From the NCBI GenBank assembly GCA_903813345.2, contig CAIIXF020000011.1, forward strand, positions 1,884,571 to 1,948,570: DNA of 64,000 nucleotides. Reading direction: 5' to 3'. Below, piece by piece: positions 35,166 to 45,929 of this stretch. How positions within the stretch are numbered: position 1 is the first letter of the stretch; each line of letters begins with the position of its first letter. Source of the DNA: Owenia fusiformis. Its lineage: Eukaryota; Annelida; Polychaeta; Sabellida; Oweniidae. Under the pieces are notes generated by a model. It was not told the DNA's origin, did not search any database, and saw only the letters and a list, made by a program, of their open reading frames with translations. A program made the position numbers and the translations under genes.

Positions 35166-35906
35166 ACATATCCCACGTTATTTTCCCATAGGGAAAACTC
35201 GTGCCATCAATTGTTTTCAGCATAATTTTGGTCATCGAAAATTTATATCTTCAAAACTAGACTTTCAATACAATTATATTTTTGAAAATGTTTTAGACCC
35301 CTTGTTAAATAATCTTTTCATGCAATAAAATTCAGAAAAGAGAGATCCTCTTTTGAGTAAATAGGTTCAATATTTTGAGAAAATGTTGACATGGGGTCCG
35401 TATTCATAATTTTTCGAATTGTTCGATTGATATTTTAATCATCATGGGTACTTCACTTGTAAGAAAACATATTGTTTTACAACCACTGTAATCATGTCAA
35501 GAAAGTACTCATGGTGAAAGGTATGACCGTCTAAAATCACTTGCCATACTGCACGTGGTCTTTTACAACTTAATTGCCAAATAAATAGGCGCAGTTTATG
35601 GCAAAATATGTGAGGTCATCTAGTTTATTTGAACTGATACTCTTCTAAGATTTGAGATCTATTAGAAAAGGCGCATCATCACCAACGTGCAAAAGTCCAT
35701 GTTTTTGTTATAAATCGGGCAACAATGGTCTACACGACCTGTAATAAATAGGTATATTGGGACGTTATTATCACAATACTAATGACATTGACATTGCGTT
35801 TGTCTAAACACTTAAAAGGACTATTAAACATTGTTATCTTCATTTTACGCCTGAAAAATTCATTGAGATTGAGATAACTTTAATTAAACAAAACATTAAT
35901 TAACGT

Positions 35907-35931
35907 TTTATTAAAATGATCCAGTTTTATT
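35907..35931 (-). terminator. Polyadenylation signals of eEF1A copy 2
   Basis: Two AATAAA hexamers on the minus strand, at 35931-35926 and 35912-35907, lie about 450 bp past the stop codon. The intervening 3' UTR aligns in part with the region past copy 1 (around 15360-15420 against 35955-36035), supporting one ancestral 3' UTR. Confidence 0.55.
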
Positions 35932-36129
35932 TTCTATGTTTACATGATACTTTTCCAACGCAACAATTCAAAGTGTTATTTAAAAAAAACATGTTAGTAT
36001 TTCATGTCTAAGTTTAAACTGTATGTTATCCTTGTATAACAGAAATCATTTACTAATATCGGCAGCTTTTGAACTCAAGGCACAATAGCATTCTGAAAGC
36101 ACATGCACTGAAATAAAAGCCACAATGGT

Positions 36130-36340
36130 CAGGCCCGTAGGCAGGATTTGCCAAGGGGGTTTACTTTTTAGAAAAAATCCAGGGGGGTTCACTTTTGACA
36201 ATTTTGGTCCAAAATGGCCAAAATCACTTAAAAAGTGCTCAGAATGGTGAAAAAACTGCATGATTTTGAAAGAAATTTTGGCCAGGTGGGGGGGGGGGGT
36301 CGCTCGAACCTATCAACCCCAACCCCTGGCTACGGGCCTG
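36130..36340. mobile_element. hAT-like MITE in the 3' UTR of eEF1A copy 2
   Basis: Ends CAGGCCCGTAGGCAGG and CCTGGCTACGGGCCTG are inverted repeats. A related copy is at 54704-54901. The CAGGCCCGTAGCC terminus resembles hAT elements, but no matching 8-bp duplication was found. It lies about 40 bp past the stop codon of copy 2, so it is probably transcribed in its mRNA. Confidence 0.72.
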
Positions 36341-36382
36341 ATGTTGCTCCGGATCAGGAGCACAATGAGGGAATGTCAATGA

Positions 36383-36742
36383 TCAACTTTTGCCCGAAGC
36401 TTTCTGAGCGGATTTTGTGACTTTCCCTTTTGTCCCTTCAGCCTTTGTAACACTCTTGATGACACCAACAGCGACGGTTTGTCTCATGTCACGCACGGCG
36501 AAACGACCAAGTGGTGCATAATCAGTGAACGGCTCGACGACCATTGGCTTGCTAGGAGTCAAGACAATCATGGAGGCATCTCCGCTTTTAACCATTTTGG
36601 GGTTTTCTTCAAGCACCTTCCCCGTTCGACGATCGATCTTCTGTTTAATCTCGGTGAATTTACAAGCGATGTGTGCTGTGTGGCAATCAAGCACTGGTTG
36701 GTATCCATTGTGGATTTCTCCTGGGTGGTTCAATATAATCAC
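36383..36742 (-). CDS. eEF1A: eEF1A copy 2 last coding exon (domain 3)
   Basis: Acceptor AATTAAAG, then GTGATTATATTG (VIIL) and [20 protein letters not shown], ending [14 protein letters not shown] and TGA at 36385-36383. The intron before it is only 111 bp. Confidence 0.95.
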   Translation of the reverse strand: MIILNHPGEIHNGYQPVLDCHTAHIACKFTEIKQKIDRRTGKVLEENPKMVKSGDASMIVLTPSKPMVVEPFTDYAPLGRFAVRDMRQTVAVGVIKSVTKAEGTKGKVTKSAQKASGKS

Positions 36743-39700
36743 CTTTAATTACAAAATTTGAACATATTTCATATATGATATAGTTGCTAAGGAATTAAGT
36801 TGATATACTGATACACAAATCAGTTTTAACGTCATAAATTTGTGTGTACGTACCTGCGCAGTGAAATTTTTTGCTTCTAAAGGGGGATCGTTTTTGGAGT
36901 CACCTGCAACATTTCCTCTCTTTATATCTTTGACAGACACATTCTTAACGTTGAACCCGACATTATCGCCAGGGAGGGCCTCGTCAAGAGCTTCATGATG
37001 CATCTCGACGGATTTAACCTCAGTGCTGATATTAGCGGGAGCAAAAGTCACGATCATTCCAGGCTTCAAAATTCCAGTCTCGACACGACCAACTGGTACC
37101 GTTCCAATGCCACCTATCTTATAAACATCTTGAAGAGGGAGGCGGAGTGGTTTAGATTTTGGACGCTCGGGGGCTTGTATGTTGTCAATAGCCTCGTATA
37201 GAGTCTTTCCTATAAGCAAAGAGAACACATAAGATGGATTAGGACTTGTACTTCCTCGATGAGTTAAGCAACATGAATTCAATTACATTCGATGCAGCTT
37301 GTTTGTGGTTAAATCATATGTAAAAATCGAGAATTCATTGCTTTCGTAAAGTTAAAACCTCGAAACAAAAAGTGCATTGAACGCGGGATCGAAAATTGAA
37401 CTTCCGGTTGTTAACCGGTTCCAATGAGGGGCTGGGTGTTAATGCTGGGGCCACTGTTGCACGGATAATGGGGAGTTCTCCATATAATCTATAGAATGCT
37501 CCAGGTTAGGCATCTCGAATCAGAAAAATCTGGCTCCGCCCTGAGATGTCATTTTCACTGAGATTACAACTGGCTATAAATCTTATGTTTTTTTAATTCT
37601 TTGTTTTGGAAATAAGACCATATCTGGCAATTCAAAATCTGAAGCGGAAAAATATTCAAAATGGCGGCATTTGAATTCGTTATTACGACATCCTTTAAAT
37701 CTGCCTATTCACTCACGACAGGCGAAGCATGGATCAATTCTATATTTTGAGCAACATCTCCAATTTGTTTCATTATCCGACCGATAATAAGCCAGTTAAA
37801 GTGAGAAAAATTCATACGTTTCCTTAAAGTCTTATCTTCATGCTTCATTATTACTCTATTTTTCTTTTTTCAAACTTCTTTCCGCACTTGGTATAACCTA
37901 TAGTAACATAAGGGGGGGGGCTTCTGTTCACTACACTGGCAAATTGGAGCTCGTTGGGTCAACGCACAACCTCGTACAACCTCGTACGGGCCTCGTTAGG
38001 AGTCCCGTAATTGCTTGTAATTTTCGAGCCTCGTAAGAGTTTGTAATTACAAGGCCCGTTATAGCCCGTAATTTTCGAACCCCGTACTTGACCGTACGGT
38101 GCCCGTAACGAGCCCCGTAATAAAGCTTAATTTTCGATCCCCGTACTTGCTCGTATGGTGCCTGTTACGAGGCCCGTAATAGCTCGTAATTTTCGAGCCT
38201 TGTTCTTGCCCGTGCAATCCGAGATCCGTCTCCAAGCCTAATAATTTTTTATGAAAAATATAGAAATATCACCCAAATTAAATTATGAATATTCAAAAGA
38301 GGACATTTAAATCTACAAGATGTAAAAATATCATAATTGTCCGAAGCAGGGATAACGTTGCAGTAGACCGATTCAATAAAATACAAGTCTCAATCTGGAG
38401 AAAGAAGTTCATCAGTGTACAGCGCTTATAATTTTTCATGAAAAATCTAGAAATATCACCCAAAATTAAATTATGAAGAAGACATTCAAATCTATATTAT
38501 GTAAAAAATCAGACGATTCCGAAGCAGAGATAACGCTCAATTTAGAGTGACTAACTTCGTTCTCCAAACCTAGAGTAGCCCTTTTTGGCTCATTTTTTGT
38601 TGAAGGGGCCCAGTCCTATTGGCTTTCTGCCTATCTATGTTTCAGGTGTTATCTTCTCCCATAAGAGCCCAACTATACGTACAATTTGAGCCTTGACTCT
38701 AATGTGGGCAACGTAGCCTATTTTTCATAACACTAACGGGCGGGGTGGATCCAGAGTTTTCAGAGTTGAAGAGATACAGTAAAAACTATTATACCATAAG
38801 GGAGGTGTATTGAAATCTAAAAACTCAAAAAGTACGTCAAATGAAGTCAAAAGTAGGTCAAAGTAACATAGGGGGTATTCTTAACCTCTTGAATCCCAGG
38901 CTCTAAAATCGGTTGAAACCAGAGAATTTTTCATTTTTGCCACCATTTGACATTTTACTACATGCTATATAACTTGAGATACTCAACTTAGTAAAATTAA
39001 ACGACGAGGAACATTTCTACACATTTAAAAACAACTTTTGTTTCAATTGGATGAAAATTGTTTAAATGAGAGCAGTTTTAGTGAAAATCTTTGTGACAGA
39101 TTTTCTCGTCACTCTGGGTTTTAAGGTCATTTATGAGGTGACGAGAAATCTCGTCACTCCAGGTAGTCAAGAGGTTAAGATTATTTTACATTTTTAATGA
39201 GAAAACAACATCTCAGTCAATAAAAGTAGTCCGATTTCCTTGTAATATTGCCTCTCTGAAAGTGTTTCATCTTTTGAATTGCTTCTAGCACGAAATAACT
39301 TGGAAATGTGTTAGTGACAACTTGGAAATGTGTTAGTGACAACTTAGGACATGCCTTAGCGACTGAGAATGAACCCGGGAGAAAAGATCGAATCTTTAAT
39401 CAGCACATATTTCAACCTGCAAAATTCCACCATGCCAAAAAATTAAACATACCAGATCGAGTGATAGTATTTTTATCTTTATCCAGGGTTTCGGTCGTCC
39501 ATCCTTTAAACCACTTCATATTCGGGCTCTCCTCGATCATGTTATCTCCATGAAATCCTGATATTGGGATATATGCTACTGACTTTGGATTGTAGCCGAC
39601 CTTTTTGACGTAGGCGCTACATTCTTTTGCGATTTCTTTGAATCGTTTCTCGGAATAAGGAGGTTCTGTGTTGTCTATTTTATTGGCGCAGAGGATCATC

Positions 39701-42700
39701 TGTTTTACACCAAGGGTATAGCAAAGCAGAGCGTGTTCTCGTGTCTGCCCATTTTTGGAAATGCCGGCTTCAAACTCGCCAGTGCTGGAAGCCACTATTA
39801 ATATCGCACAGTCGGCCTGGAAATAAACACAACACATAATAGCCTGTAAATGTTATGTAATAGTACCAACAAAAAGTTCAGAAAAGCAAGCCCAATGTCC
39901 TGTTTAAGATCCCCTATTCTAACGTTGGAAAACGGATTCTACTTGTATTCTACTTGTAAGTAGCAATACTATCCCACATGAATATACTTGTTGAGACTAG
40001 ATCAACTTGAGTTCTTCTGAGAAAATGAGAATTTTAGCAAGGGTGAATTGACTCAAAATGGGACATTCACCATTGACTATTGACTTAGGGTGGGGATACC
40101 AGACTGTTAGGTGAAATAATGGCCGAGGGCCGTAGTCCCGGTGTAAAAGGGTAGGAGGTCCTATCAAATTATGGTCCTACTTTCCATTGATTTATATGGT
40201 GACCTAAATACAACTCTTTCCCTTATTATCGTATCCACAATCAGGGCCAGTAATGGCCTTTAAGAAAGGGGACCATAATCCCCAGGGGACCATAATTTCT
40301 TTTACACCGGGGCCATTATTTCTCCTAAGAGCCAGTGGGAAACACATTTGGCCCGATTTTTGGGATTGATTAAACACGTATTCACATTAAGAGGTAGATG
40401 TTCTGACATTAGGTTCAAGGAATGTTCGGATTCATAATATATATTCATAAATATGTTTCGGGATATATATAGTGTTCCATAATCAGATTTTTTCTTCCTG
40501 GTTTAGGAACACTATATGATTTTAATCGAATTAACCATTTCAAAATATAATAGGAATATCATATGGATTTGAAAAACGCCATTTAGATCCACGAGTGGAT
40601 ATCTTTACGACCAAGTGCAGCGAATGATTGAGGATATTAATATCCATGAGATAGTGTTGCATTTTTCATGTTTTGTGTGCGTTTTTACATTAAATATACG
40701 CATAGCGTCTCATTTGCAGATCTGGGGGGCTCCCTCTGCGATGGGCTCAGAAAGAGAAATGTGTGCCTCAAAAAATGTTTGGCCCAAACTTTTAAAAGTT
40801 TTAGGCTCCCAATTAATAGGCCTTTTGGGCGTTACTGGGCCTTTTTAATTTTAGGCGAAATTATCGAGAAAATTGGCCTTAATTTTCAGAATTTGGGCCC
40901 ACTTTTTGGATCTAGAGGATATATAAAATCTGCACCTGTGATGTTCCCGTAATCATATTCTTGATGAAATCACGATGACCAGGTGCGTCAATGACAGTGA
41001 CCAAATACTTTTTTGTCTCAAACTTCCACAAAGCGATGTCAATGGTGATTCCACGTTCACGCTCGGCCTTCAGTTTGTCCAATACCCAGGCATACTTGAA
41101 TGAACCTTTGCCCATCTGAAATAAAAAACAACAACGAATTTACACCCCTCCAAATGTTTGGCACCGCGTGGTAATGGCTATTTATGTTTGAAATTTGCCA
41201 ACTTTTTTTATCCATACATGTATATATACAGGGTGGGCCAAAAAAACGCCACTTTTTTCTAAATGCTATAACTTTTTTAATTTTTGATACAAAATCATAA
41301 TTTACATACCAAATGAAACTTGAGGTTGTTATCTAGCCATTGATCATGAATTATACACTTTTACTTGAATAAAATATGTCACCAGCGTCTAACTTAAACA
41401 TGTGGTGTGCCATGAGAAATAAGCATAATTTGCATAATGTTCCTAAACTGATACACCCTGATGACCGCAAGCTAATAGCCCTAATTCAAACCCAGGTAAG
41501 TATAGGGTATGGGGAGGTATGGTATGAAGGCACCCAATCTAAAAAATTGCTTAACTAAAGCTGGCAATTAAGACACGTTGAAAAAATATAGCTAACATTT
41601 CATTGATTCTGCTATATCAGCAAGGTGACTAAAACTAAAATCTATCATCAAATTGGGTGGCGGACCAATTGAAGTCCTCTTTTTAGATCAAATATAATCC
41701 CAGTTGAAGGACTTGCTACATTATATTATTACTAAGAACCCTTGGCACTATATAACTGCAAAATTTGGGGTATGTAGGTTGGAAAATAAAAAAGTTATAG
41801 TGTCTTGAAAAAAAGTGGCGTTTTTTTGGCCCACCCTGTATACCTGTACACCAAGTCGTAAATTTGCAGAAAATGCTTTCATTTCAATATAATGCATTTC
41901 TCATTATTAACGAATTGAAAATTTACTATCAAACTCAGATGAGACCAAATTCTAAAAGATGCATATAAGCTAAGCTTATAGCATTTTTTTATACTTCGTA
42001 ACGGACACTTGAAAACTGATGAATACAAAAAAATTCTTTAAATGTGTAATGTATGAAGCGTTTTTCTCAAATTTTAGAAACCAAAGACAACATTTATATA
42101 TGAAATATGGGAAGTTGCATCTCATGGCATAATGTGTATGGACTTTTAATTGCGTCATCACTTTATGTGTACTACGTGTATATTCTTACCTCTTGAGCCT
42201 CCTTCTCGAATTTTTCGATGGTTCGCTTGTCGATGCCGCCACATTTATAGATTAAATGTCCGGTAGAGGTAGACTTCCCCGAATCGACGTGCCCAACAAC
42301 GACAACGTTGATATGGGTCTTATCCTTTTCCTTTGGAGGCATCTTGTTTTCAGTTTTTTTTTGCTTTTGGGTTATTTCTAGAAAAATGTAATCAAGAAAC
42401 AAGTAATTAATATTGCAACTTTTTGTAAAAATGGAGTATAATTGTATACGACATTACGAAGTAGAATGCTTTTCCAGGATATTAAATATCAATGTTTACG
42501 TTAGAGTAGTAATATAAACACTTTATAGCTTTTGAATGTATATAAAAAATTTCGATATTTTTGATAAATTCGAGTAGGCCCATACATATAGGAACGTGAT
42601 AATCACAGAATTTATTTATCGAAATAAGAACTTTAGTCCTATAGAGAGTATTTCCCTTTTCTTTGTCTATTTAACCTATACGTGAGCGTGCAATATTTCG

Positions 42701-45700
42701 ACCCCCGGGGATTACTGTGCCGCCCTCAATTCACTTTTCCAGGGACCTAATTACAATTATTTTTCGTAAATAGTTCCTGAAAGTACTCTGTAGCAGCGCC
42801 ATCTTAAATGAAAATTTGGTAGTGATGCATGTTGAATTATTGACATGTTAGGTATGTACTATATTTTGCTCAGAGGTAAATGTACAAGATATTGTGTATA
42901 ACTGGTGTAAAAAGTGGCGGCTCTGTATAAACATTGATAAGTCAAACATTATAAACATTTTAGGCACAAACTGTTAAACTATCGTTCGACTTTAAACTTG
43001 GGAACCAGTTTTTAAAAATTGTTAAAAATTACAAGTATCTTGGTGTTATTTTTAATGAACATGGCAGCTTTATAAAGACAGCCACAGCTTTGGCTGACTC
43101 CGCTGGTCGAGCACTAGGCTATGTGATTCAACGATGCAAAATGTCGAATGAGTTTGGTTATAAAACCTACTGTACACAAAATTATATAATACATGTGTAT
43201 TACCGATACTAGGTTATGGAGTAGGAGTTTGGGGATTTGACAAAAAAGTTCATGGTATCTGTAATAATATTCATAATCATAATCGGGCACAAAGGTACTT
43301 TTTAGGAGTTCATCGATTTGCACCCATCATGGGAATATATGGAGATGTTGGGTGGCTACCTCCTGAACTAATACATAAAGTAGAAATAACTAAACTTTGG
43401 AATAGGTTTCTAAGTTTAGACAATGATCGCGCATATCGAATCACAAAGAAAATATTTTTATGGAGCAAATCAAGGGATTCAGTATGGATTAGACAATCAT
43501 GTCAGAAATACATGTATTCTTATATCAGTAGATACGGAACAGGATTTTATTGACTGAACTAGTTGTCAACCTTAAAATGTTAGAAACATCTTAATGGAAA
43601 ACTAAATGTATGTGCCTGCATGGGAAGTAGCAATAAAGGCTAAGCCAAAATTGCGCACTTATGTAACCTTTAAAAAGTGTATGAAGTAGATAAGTATCTA
43701 ACATTGAATTTTTTAGTTTAGACTAGGTATTTTGCCACTTAGGCTAAAGACAGGCAGATTTAAGAGCGAACATGTGGAAGAAAGATTATGTACACTATGG
43801 AAGGATAACTCAGTTGAAACAGAAATACATTTTCTATTCCATTGCAAAAGATGATGATCTGAGAAAAACATACTTTGATGAGGTAAATTTGAAAGATTTT
43901 GATAATGAAGGTAGCAAAATTTATTTTTAAAATAATTTTTTGGGAACATACCTGTAAAATTGTTAAATTAATTAAGATGGCTTTTGTGCGGAGAAGGCAA
44001 TTCACTTACAACATGTGATATTGATTTTCGTGTATTAATCTTGCATTTCCTATCGTTAACAGTGCCCAAGGTGGGCTGGGTAAAATTGTAATTAATTTTT
44101 TTATTTTTTGTTATTGAATTGTAAGACTGACCACTATTAATAAATAAATAAACTATAAAAATAATCATTAATTAAGAATAAACATGTTTTAAGAATATAA
44201 GACCAATATGAAATGTGCTGTTTGCCAGACTCATACGCCAGAGGTTTTAATAGATGGCGGGAACAGCAGGTCAGAACTTTTGATTTTTATGACTCCATCT
44301 ATTTCAAATTTTATTTTTTTTTAGGGGACATATTCCTCTAAAAGAAAGTAGGCTATACGTGGTTGATTTTCTGAAATCTTGGATTGAGAAATATATCAGT
44401 TCAAAGGACGATTCTCGGTTTGGAGAACGAAGTTCATCAATCTAAATGAGCATCATCCCTGCTTCGGACAAATTTGATATTTTTACATAATATAGATTTG
44501 AATGTTTTCTTTTGAATAGTCATACTTTAATTTGGGTAATATTTCTAGACTTTTCGCAAAAAAATATTAGCGCAGTACACTGATGAACTTCTTTCCCCAA
44601 ATCGAGACTTGTATTTTATTGAATCGGTCTAATCGAGCATTATCCCTGCTTCAGACAAATTTGTTATTTTTACATCTTGTAGATTTAAATGTCCTCTTTT
44701 GAATATTCATAGTTTAATTTGGGTAATATTTCTATATTTTTCATGAAAAAAATTATTGGCTCAGGAGACTGTTCTCCAAACCGAGAATCGTCCTTTGTAC
44801 GATGGCCCATTGGATTAACATTGTCTGGTTAATTGTGGTCTTCGCAGGTCGCTGGCCACTAGTCAACTCTTACAGGGGACGAAATGATTTTATCTTTGAC
44901 CGCATACGGTTAAGCACATGGTTTTAGCGTGAATTACTCATGAATATACAAGATGTCCTTAGTAACTAGAGTATTGGACGCACCTCTTAAAAATTATTGC
45001 AAAAGCTAGTTTTATTACACTAAATATGTACTAATGAATTCATCGTGAAAAAATTAAATAAACATAAAATATTGCATATTCCGGCAGAAATCAAGAAATT
45101 TATCAACCGAAAGTTCTAAAATCGACCATTTAGTTTATTCCAAATCTTTTCATTAAATATTTTACAGAGGTCTGATATACATTTCCCCGGCACATTTTTG
45201 CTTTTTAGGCCATTTTACTTTGCAATTCCCTTAACCTTTTTAACGGATGTGTATACAGAATCATTAATGTGGACTATAATTAGGAATCAGAAAGGTGATG
45301 ATAAAGAAAAAATATTTATGTTTCGAGGAATTATTCTTGAACGAATCGGTGACCAGTTTTGCCGATATTTATTGATAGTTATCTTGAGACACATTATTTA
45401 AAACGAAGGGGCGTTTCTTTTTCGAAATATTACCTCATACAAAAATGGAGACTAAAAAGTGAGAAGAACATGTATTTCTTAAATTACAATTACTCGGAAA
45501 ACTTTTGGAATTTCAATTTCCTGCGATTCTAGTCTATTCACGTTAATATAACGGTCTTCCGGGCCTAAGCGAACCATGTTACCCCAAATCTAGTTGAGCT
45601 GACACAAATATTCCTGTTTTAAAAAAGGAAGAGCACGTGTTTCGTGTCCGCCATCTTGATTTTATATAAATTCCATATTACCCATAAAGTAGACATTTAC

Positions 45701-45845
45701 ATAAAATACATCCACTAGTAATATACCTATATTATTTATCAATTTCAATACTACAATCTATTATATAAATTAAAAGTGCAATTTACTTACCAGGTTAGGG
45801 TTGACGATGCGACTTCTCAGCGTCCTACTCACAGCAGCGTGTACC
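36383..45845 (-). CDS. eEF1A: eEF1A paralog copy 2, apparently functional
   Basis: A complete eEF1A of 470 residues from five coding exons (42342-42190, 41115-40936, 39816-39453, 37209-36854, 36742-36383) and an untranslated exon (~45845-45791). All introns are GT-AG and the phases add up without a stop. GTP-binding motifs are [22 protein letters not shown] and NKID; domain 2 has [14 protein letters not shown]; domain 3 has [11 protein letters not shown]; the Lys-rich tail is [12 protein letters not shown]. It binds GTP and aminoacyl-tRNA in the cytoplasm and delivers the tRNA to the ribosomal A site. It departs from the usual animal sequence (start [17 protein letters not shown] for PISGW, CANKID for VNKMD), so I think it is a secondary or tissue-specific paralog rather than the main housekeeping copy. 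Confidence 0.93.
36854..37209 (-). CDS. eEF1A: eEF1A copy 2 exon (domain 2)
   Basis: 356 bp, phase 1 in and 0 out. Starts [16 protein letters not shown]; contains [40 protein letters not shown] and [16 protein letters not shown]. Confidence 0.95.
37975..38225. repeat. About 60-bp tandem repeat rich in CCCGTA
   Basis: Four degenerate units each carry CCCGTAAT...TAATTTTCGA...CCGTACTTG...CCGTACGGT. It lies in the intron between the third and fourth coding exons of eEF1A copy 2, next to the dispersed repeat at 38225. Confidence 0.75.
38225..38575 (+). repeat. Dispersed repeat, inverted partner at 44400-44800
   Basis: Two related sub-units of about 190 bp (GAAATATCACCCAAATTAAA near 38265, GAAATATCACCCAAAATTAA near 38450) end with ACTTCGTTCTCCAAACC. 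The same two-unit structure is found inverted at 44400-44800. Confidence 0.82.
38885..39174. mobile_element. piggyBac-like MITE with TTAA duplication, 290 bp
   Basis: TTAA at 38881-38884 and 39175-39178 flank short inverted ends CCTCTTGA and TCAAGAGG. The interior carries a GACGAGAAATCTCGTCAC palindrome. A related 172-bp copy is at 61779. TTAA targets are characteristic of piggyBac (and of Kolobok); no transposase here. Confidence 0.8.
39453..39816 (-). CDS. eEF1A: eEF1A copy 2 exon (late G domain)
   Basis: Starts [18 protein letters not shown] after TTTCCAG; contains [50 protein letters not shown] and [18 protein letters not shown]; donor GTATGT in phase 1. Confidence 0.95.
40107..40328. 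mobile_element. 222-bp MITE
   Basis: Left TTAGGTGAAATAATGGCC and right GGCCATTATTTCTCCTAA are inverse, and the inner CCGGTGTAAAAG and ATGGTCC words are inverted too. It lies in the intron between the second and third coding exons of copy 2. Confidence 0.8.
40936..41115 (-). CDS. eEF1A: eEF1A copy 2 exon (switch I and II)
   Basis: 180 bp: [57 protein letters not shown]. Standard family sequence throughout; donor CAG/GTGCAG. Confidence 0.96.
41229..41838. mobile_element. 610-bp TA-flanked MITE
   Basis: TA at 41227-41228 and 41839-41840 flank perfect inverted ends of about 30 bp beginning CAGGGTGGGCCAAAAAAAC. TA target and CAG start indicate the Tc1/mariner superfamily. A 60-codon frame inside (41376-41558) matches nothing I know. 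It lies in the first intron of the coding region of copy 2. Confidence 0.9.
42190..42377 (-). CDS. eEF1A: eEF1A copy 2 first coding exon
   Basis: Acceptor TTTTTCTAG gives 35 bp of leader; ATG at 42342 starts [16 protein letters not shown], the P-loop GHVDSGKS, then [12 protein letters not shown] and [14 protein letters not shown]. Donor GTAAGA. The leader AAATAACC is shared with copy 1. Confidence 0.95.
42870..44157 (+). mobile_element. LINE 3' end (non-LTR retrotransposon), 5'-truncated
   Basis: Frame pieces on the plus strand give the end of a reverse transcriptase and its C-terminal region: [106 protein letters not shown] and [11 protein letters not shown]...HFLFHCKR. The KYLGV and RALG words and the RYFLGVHRF block are typical of jockey/CR1-type elements of marine invertebrates. 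Several shifts and stops interrupt it. The 3' end carries an AATAAATAAATAAA tail near 44140, as expected for target-primed insertion. It sits in intron 1 of eEF1A copy 2, opposite in orientation to the gene. Confidence 0.9.
43329..43553 (+). pseudogene. LINE reverse transcriptase C-terminal fragment
   Basis: The longest open piece of the [62 protein letters not shown]. Not a separate gene. Confidence 0.85.
44400..44800 (-). repeat. Dispersed repeat, inverted partner of 38225-38575
   Basis: GGTTTGGAGAACGAAGTTC at the left end and TTTGGGTAATATTTCTA occurring twice are the inverse of the copy in the other intron. The pair flanks 6 kb of eEF1A copy 2. Confidence 0.82.
45634..45658 (-). promoter_or_regulatory. 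YY1-like and E-box motifs in intron 1 of eEF1A copy 2
   Basis: On the minus strand CAAGATGGCGGACACG (YY1-like AAGATGGCGG) is followed by CACGTG. The block is kept in copy 1 near 31805-31850 as AAATGGCGGACGC but without the CACGTG. It lies about 140 bp downstream of the leader exon, where many housekeeping genes carry such motifs. Confidence 0.4.
45791..45845 (-). other. eEF1A: eEF1A copy 2 untranslated first exon
   Basis: Ends at a strong donor ACCTG/GTAAGT (GT at 45790-45789). It is aligned with copy 1 around GGACGCTGAGAAGTCGCATC. The start is estimated as 30 bp past the TATA box. An untranslated first exon with the coding start in exon 2 is the usual animal eEF1A layout. No pyrimidine-rich (TOP) start is obvious. 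Confidence 0.7.
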
Positions 45846-45868
45846 AAATTGTGACGCTATTTCACAAA

Positions 45869-45929
45869 TTTTATACAGTTATTGGCAATGTAGGCCTACA
45901 CGTCACCAATAGCGGCAGAAGTATTTATA
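45869..45929 (-). promoter_or_regulatory. Promoter of eEF1A copy 2: TATA, CCAAT and CRE-like sites
   Basis: Minus strand: TATAAAA at 45875-45869, CCAAT at 45885-45881, an ATTGG with TGACG just upstream (45909-45901), and a second TATA-like TATAAATA at 45929-45922. The order CCAAT-TATA-start is compact and fits a strong promoter. In copy 1 the aligned TATA position is GAATATC. Confidence 0.6.

Larger units (their letters stand above)
33178..35564. mobile_element. Long-terminal-inverted-repeat element A, 2.39 kb
   Basis: Left end AAAAGACCACGTGCAGTATG and right end CATACTGCACGTGGTCTTTT are exact inverses, and the arms stay similar for about 220 bp inward (GTGATTTTAGACGGTCATAC, AAGAGGATC). No transposase is recognised. 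Most of the interior is a repeat-rich Helitron-like insertion (33600-35165). The same arms form element B at 29389, so this is a family. Confidence 0.82.
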
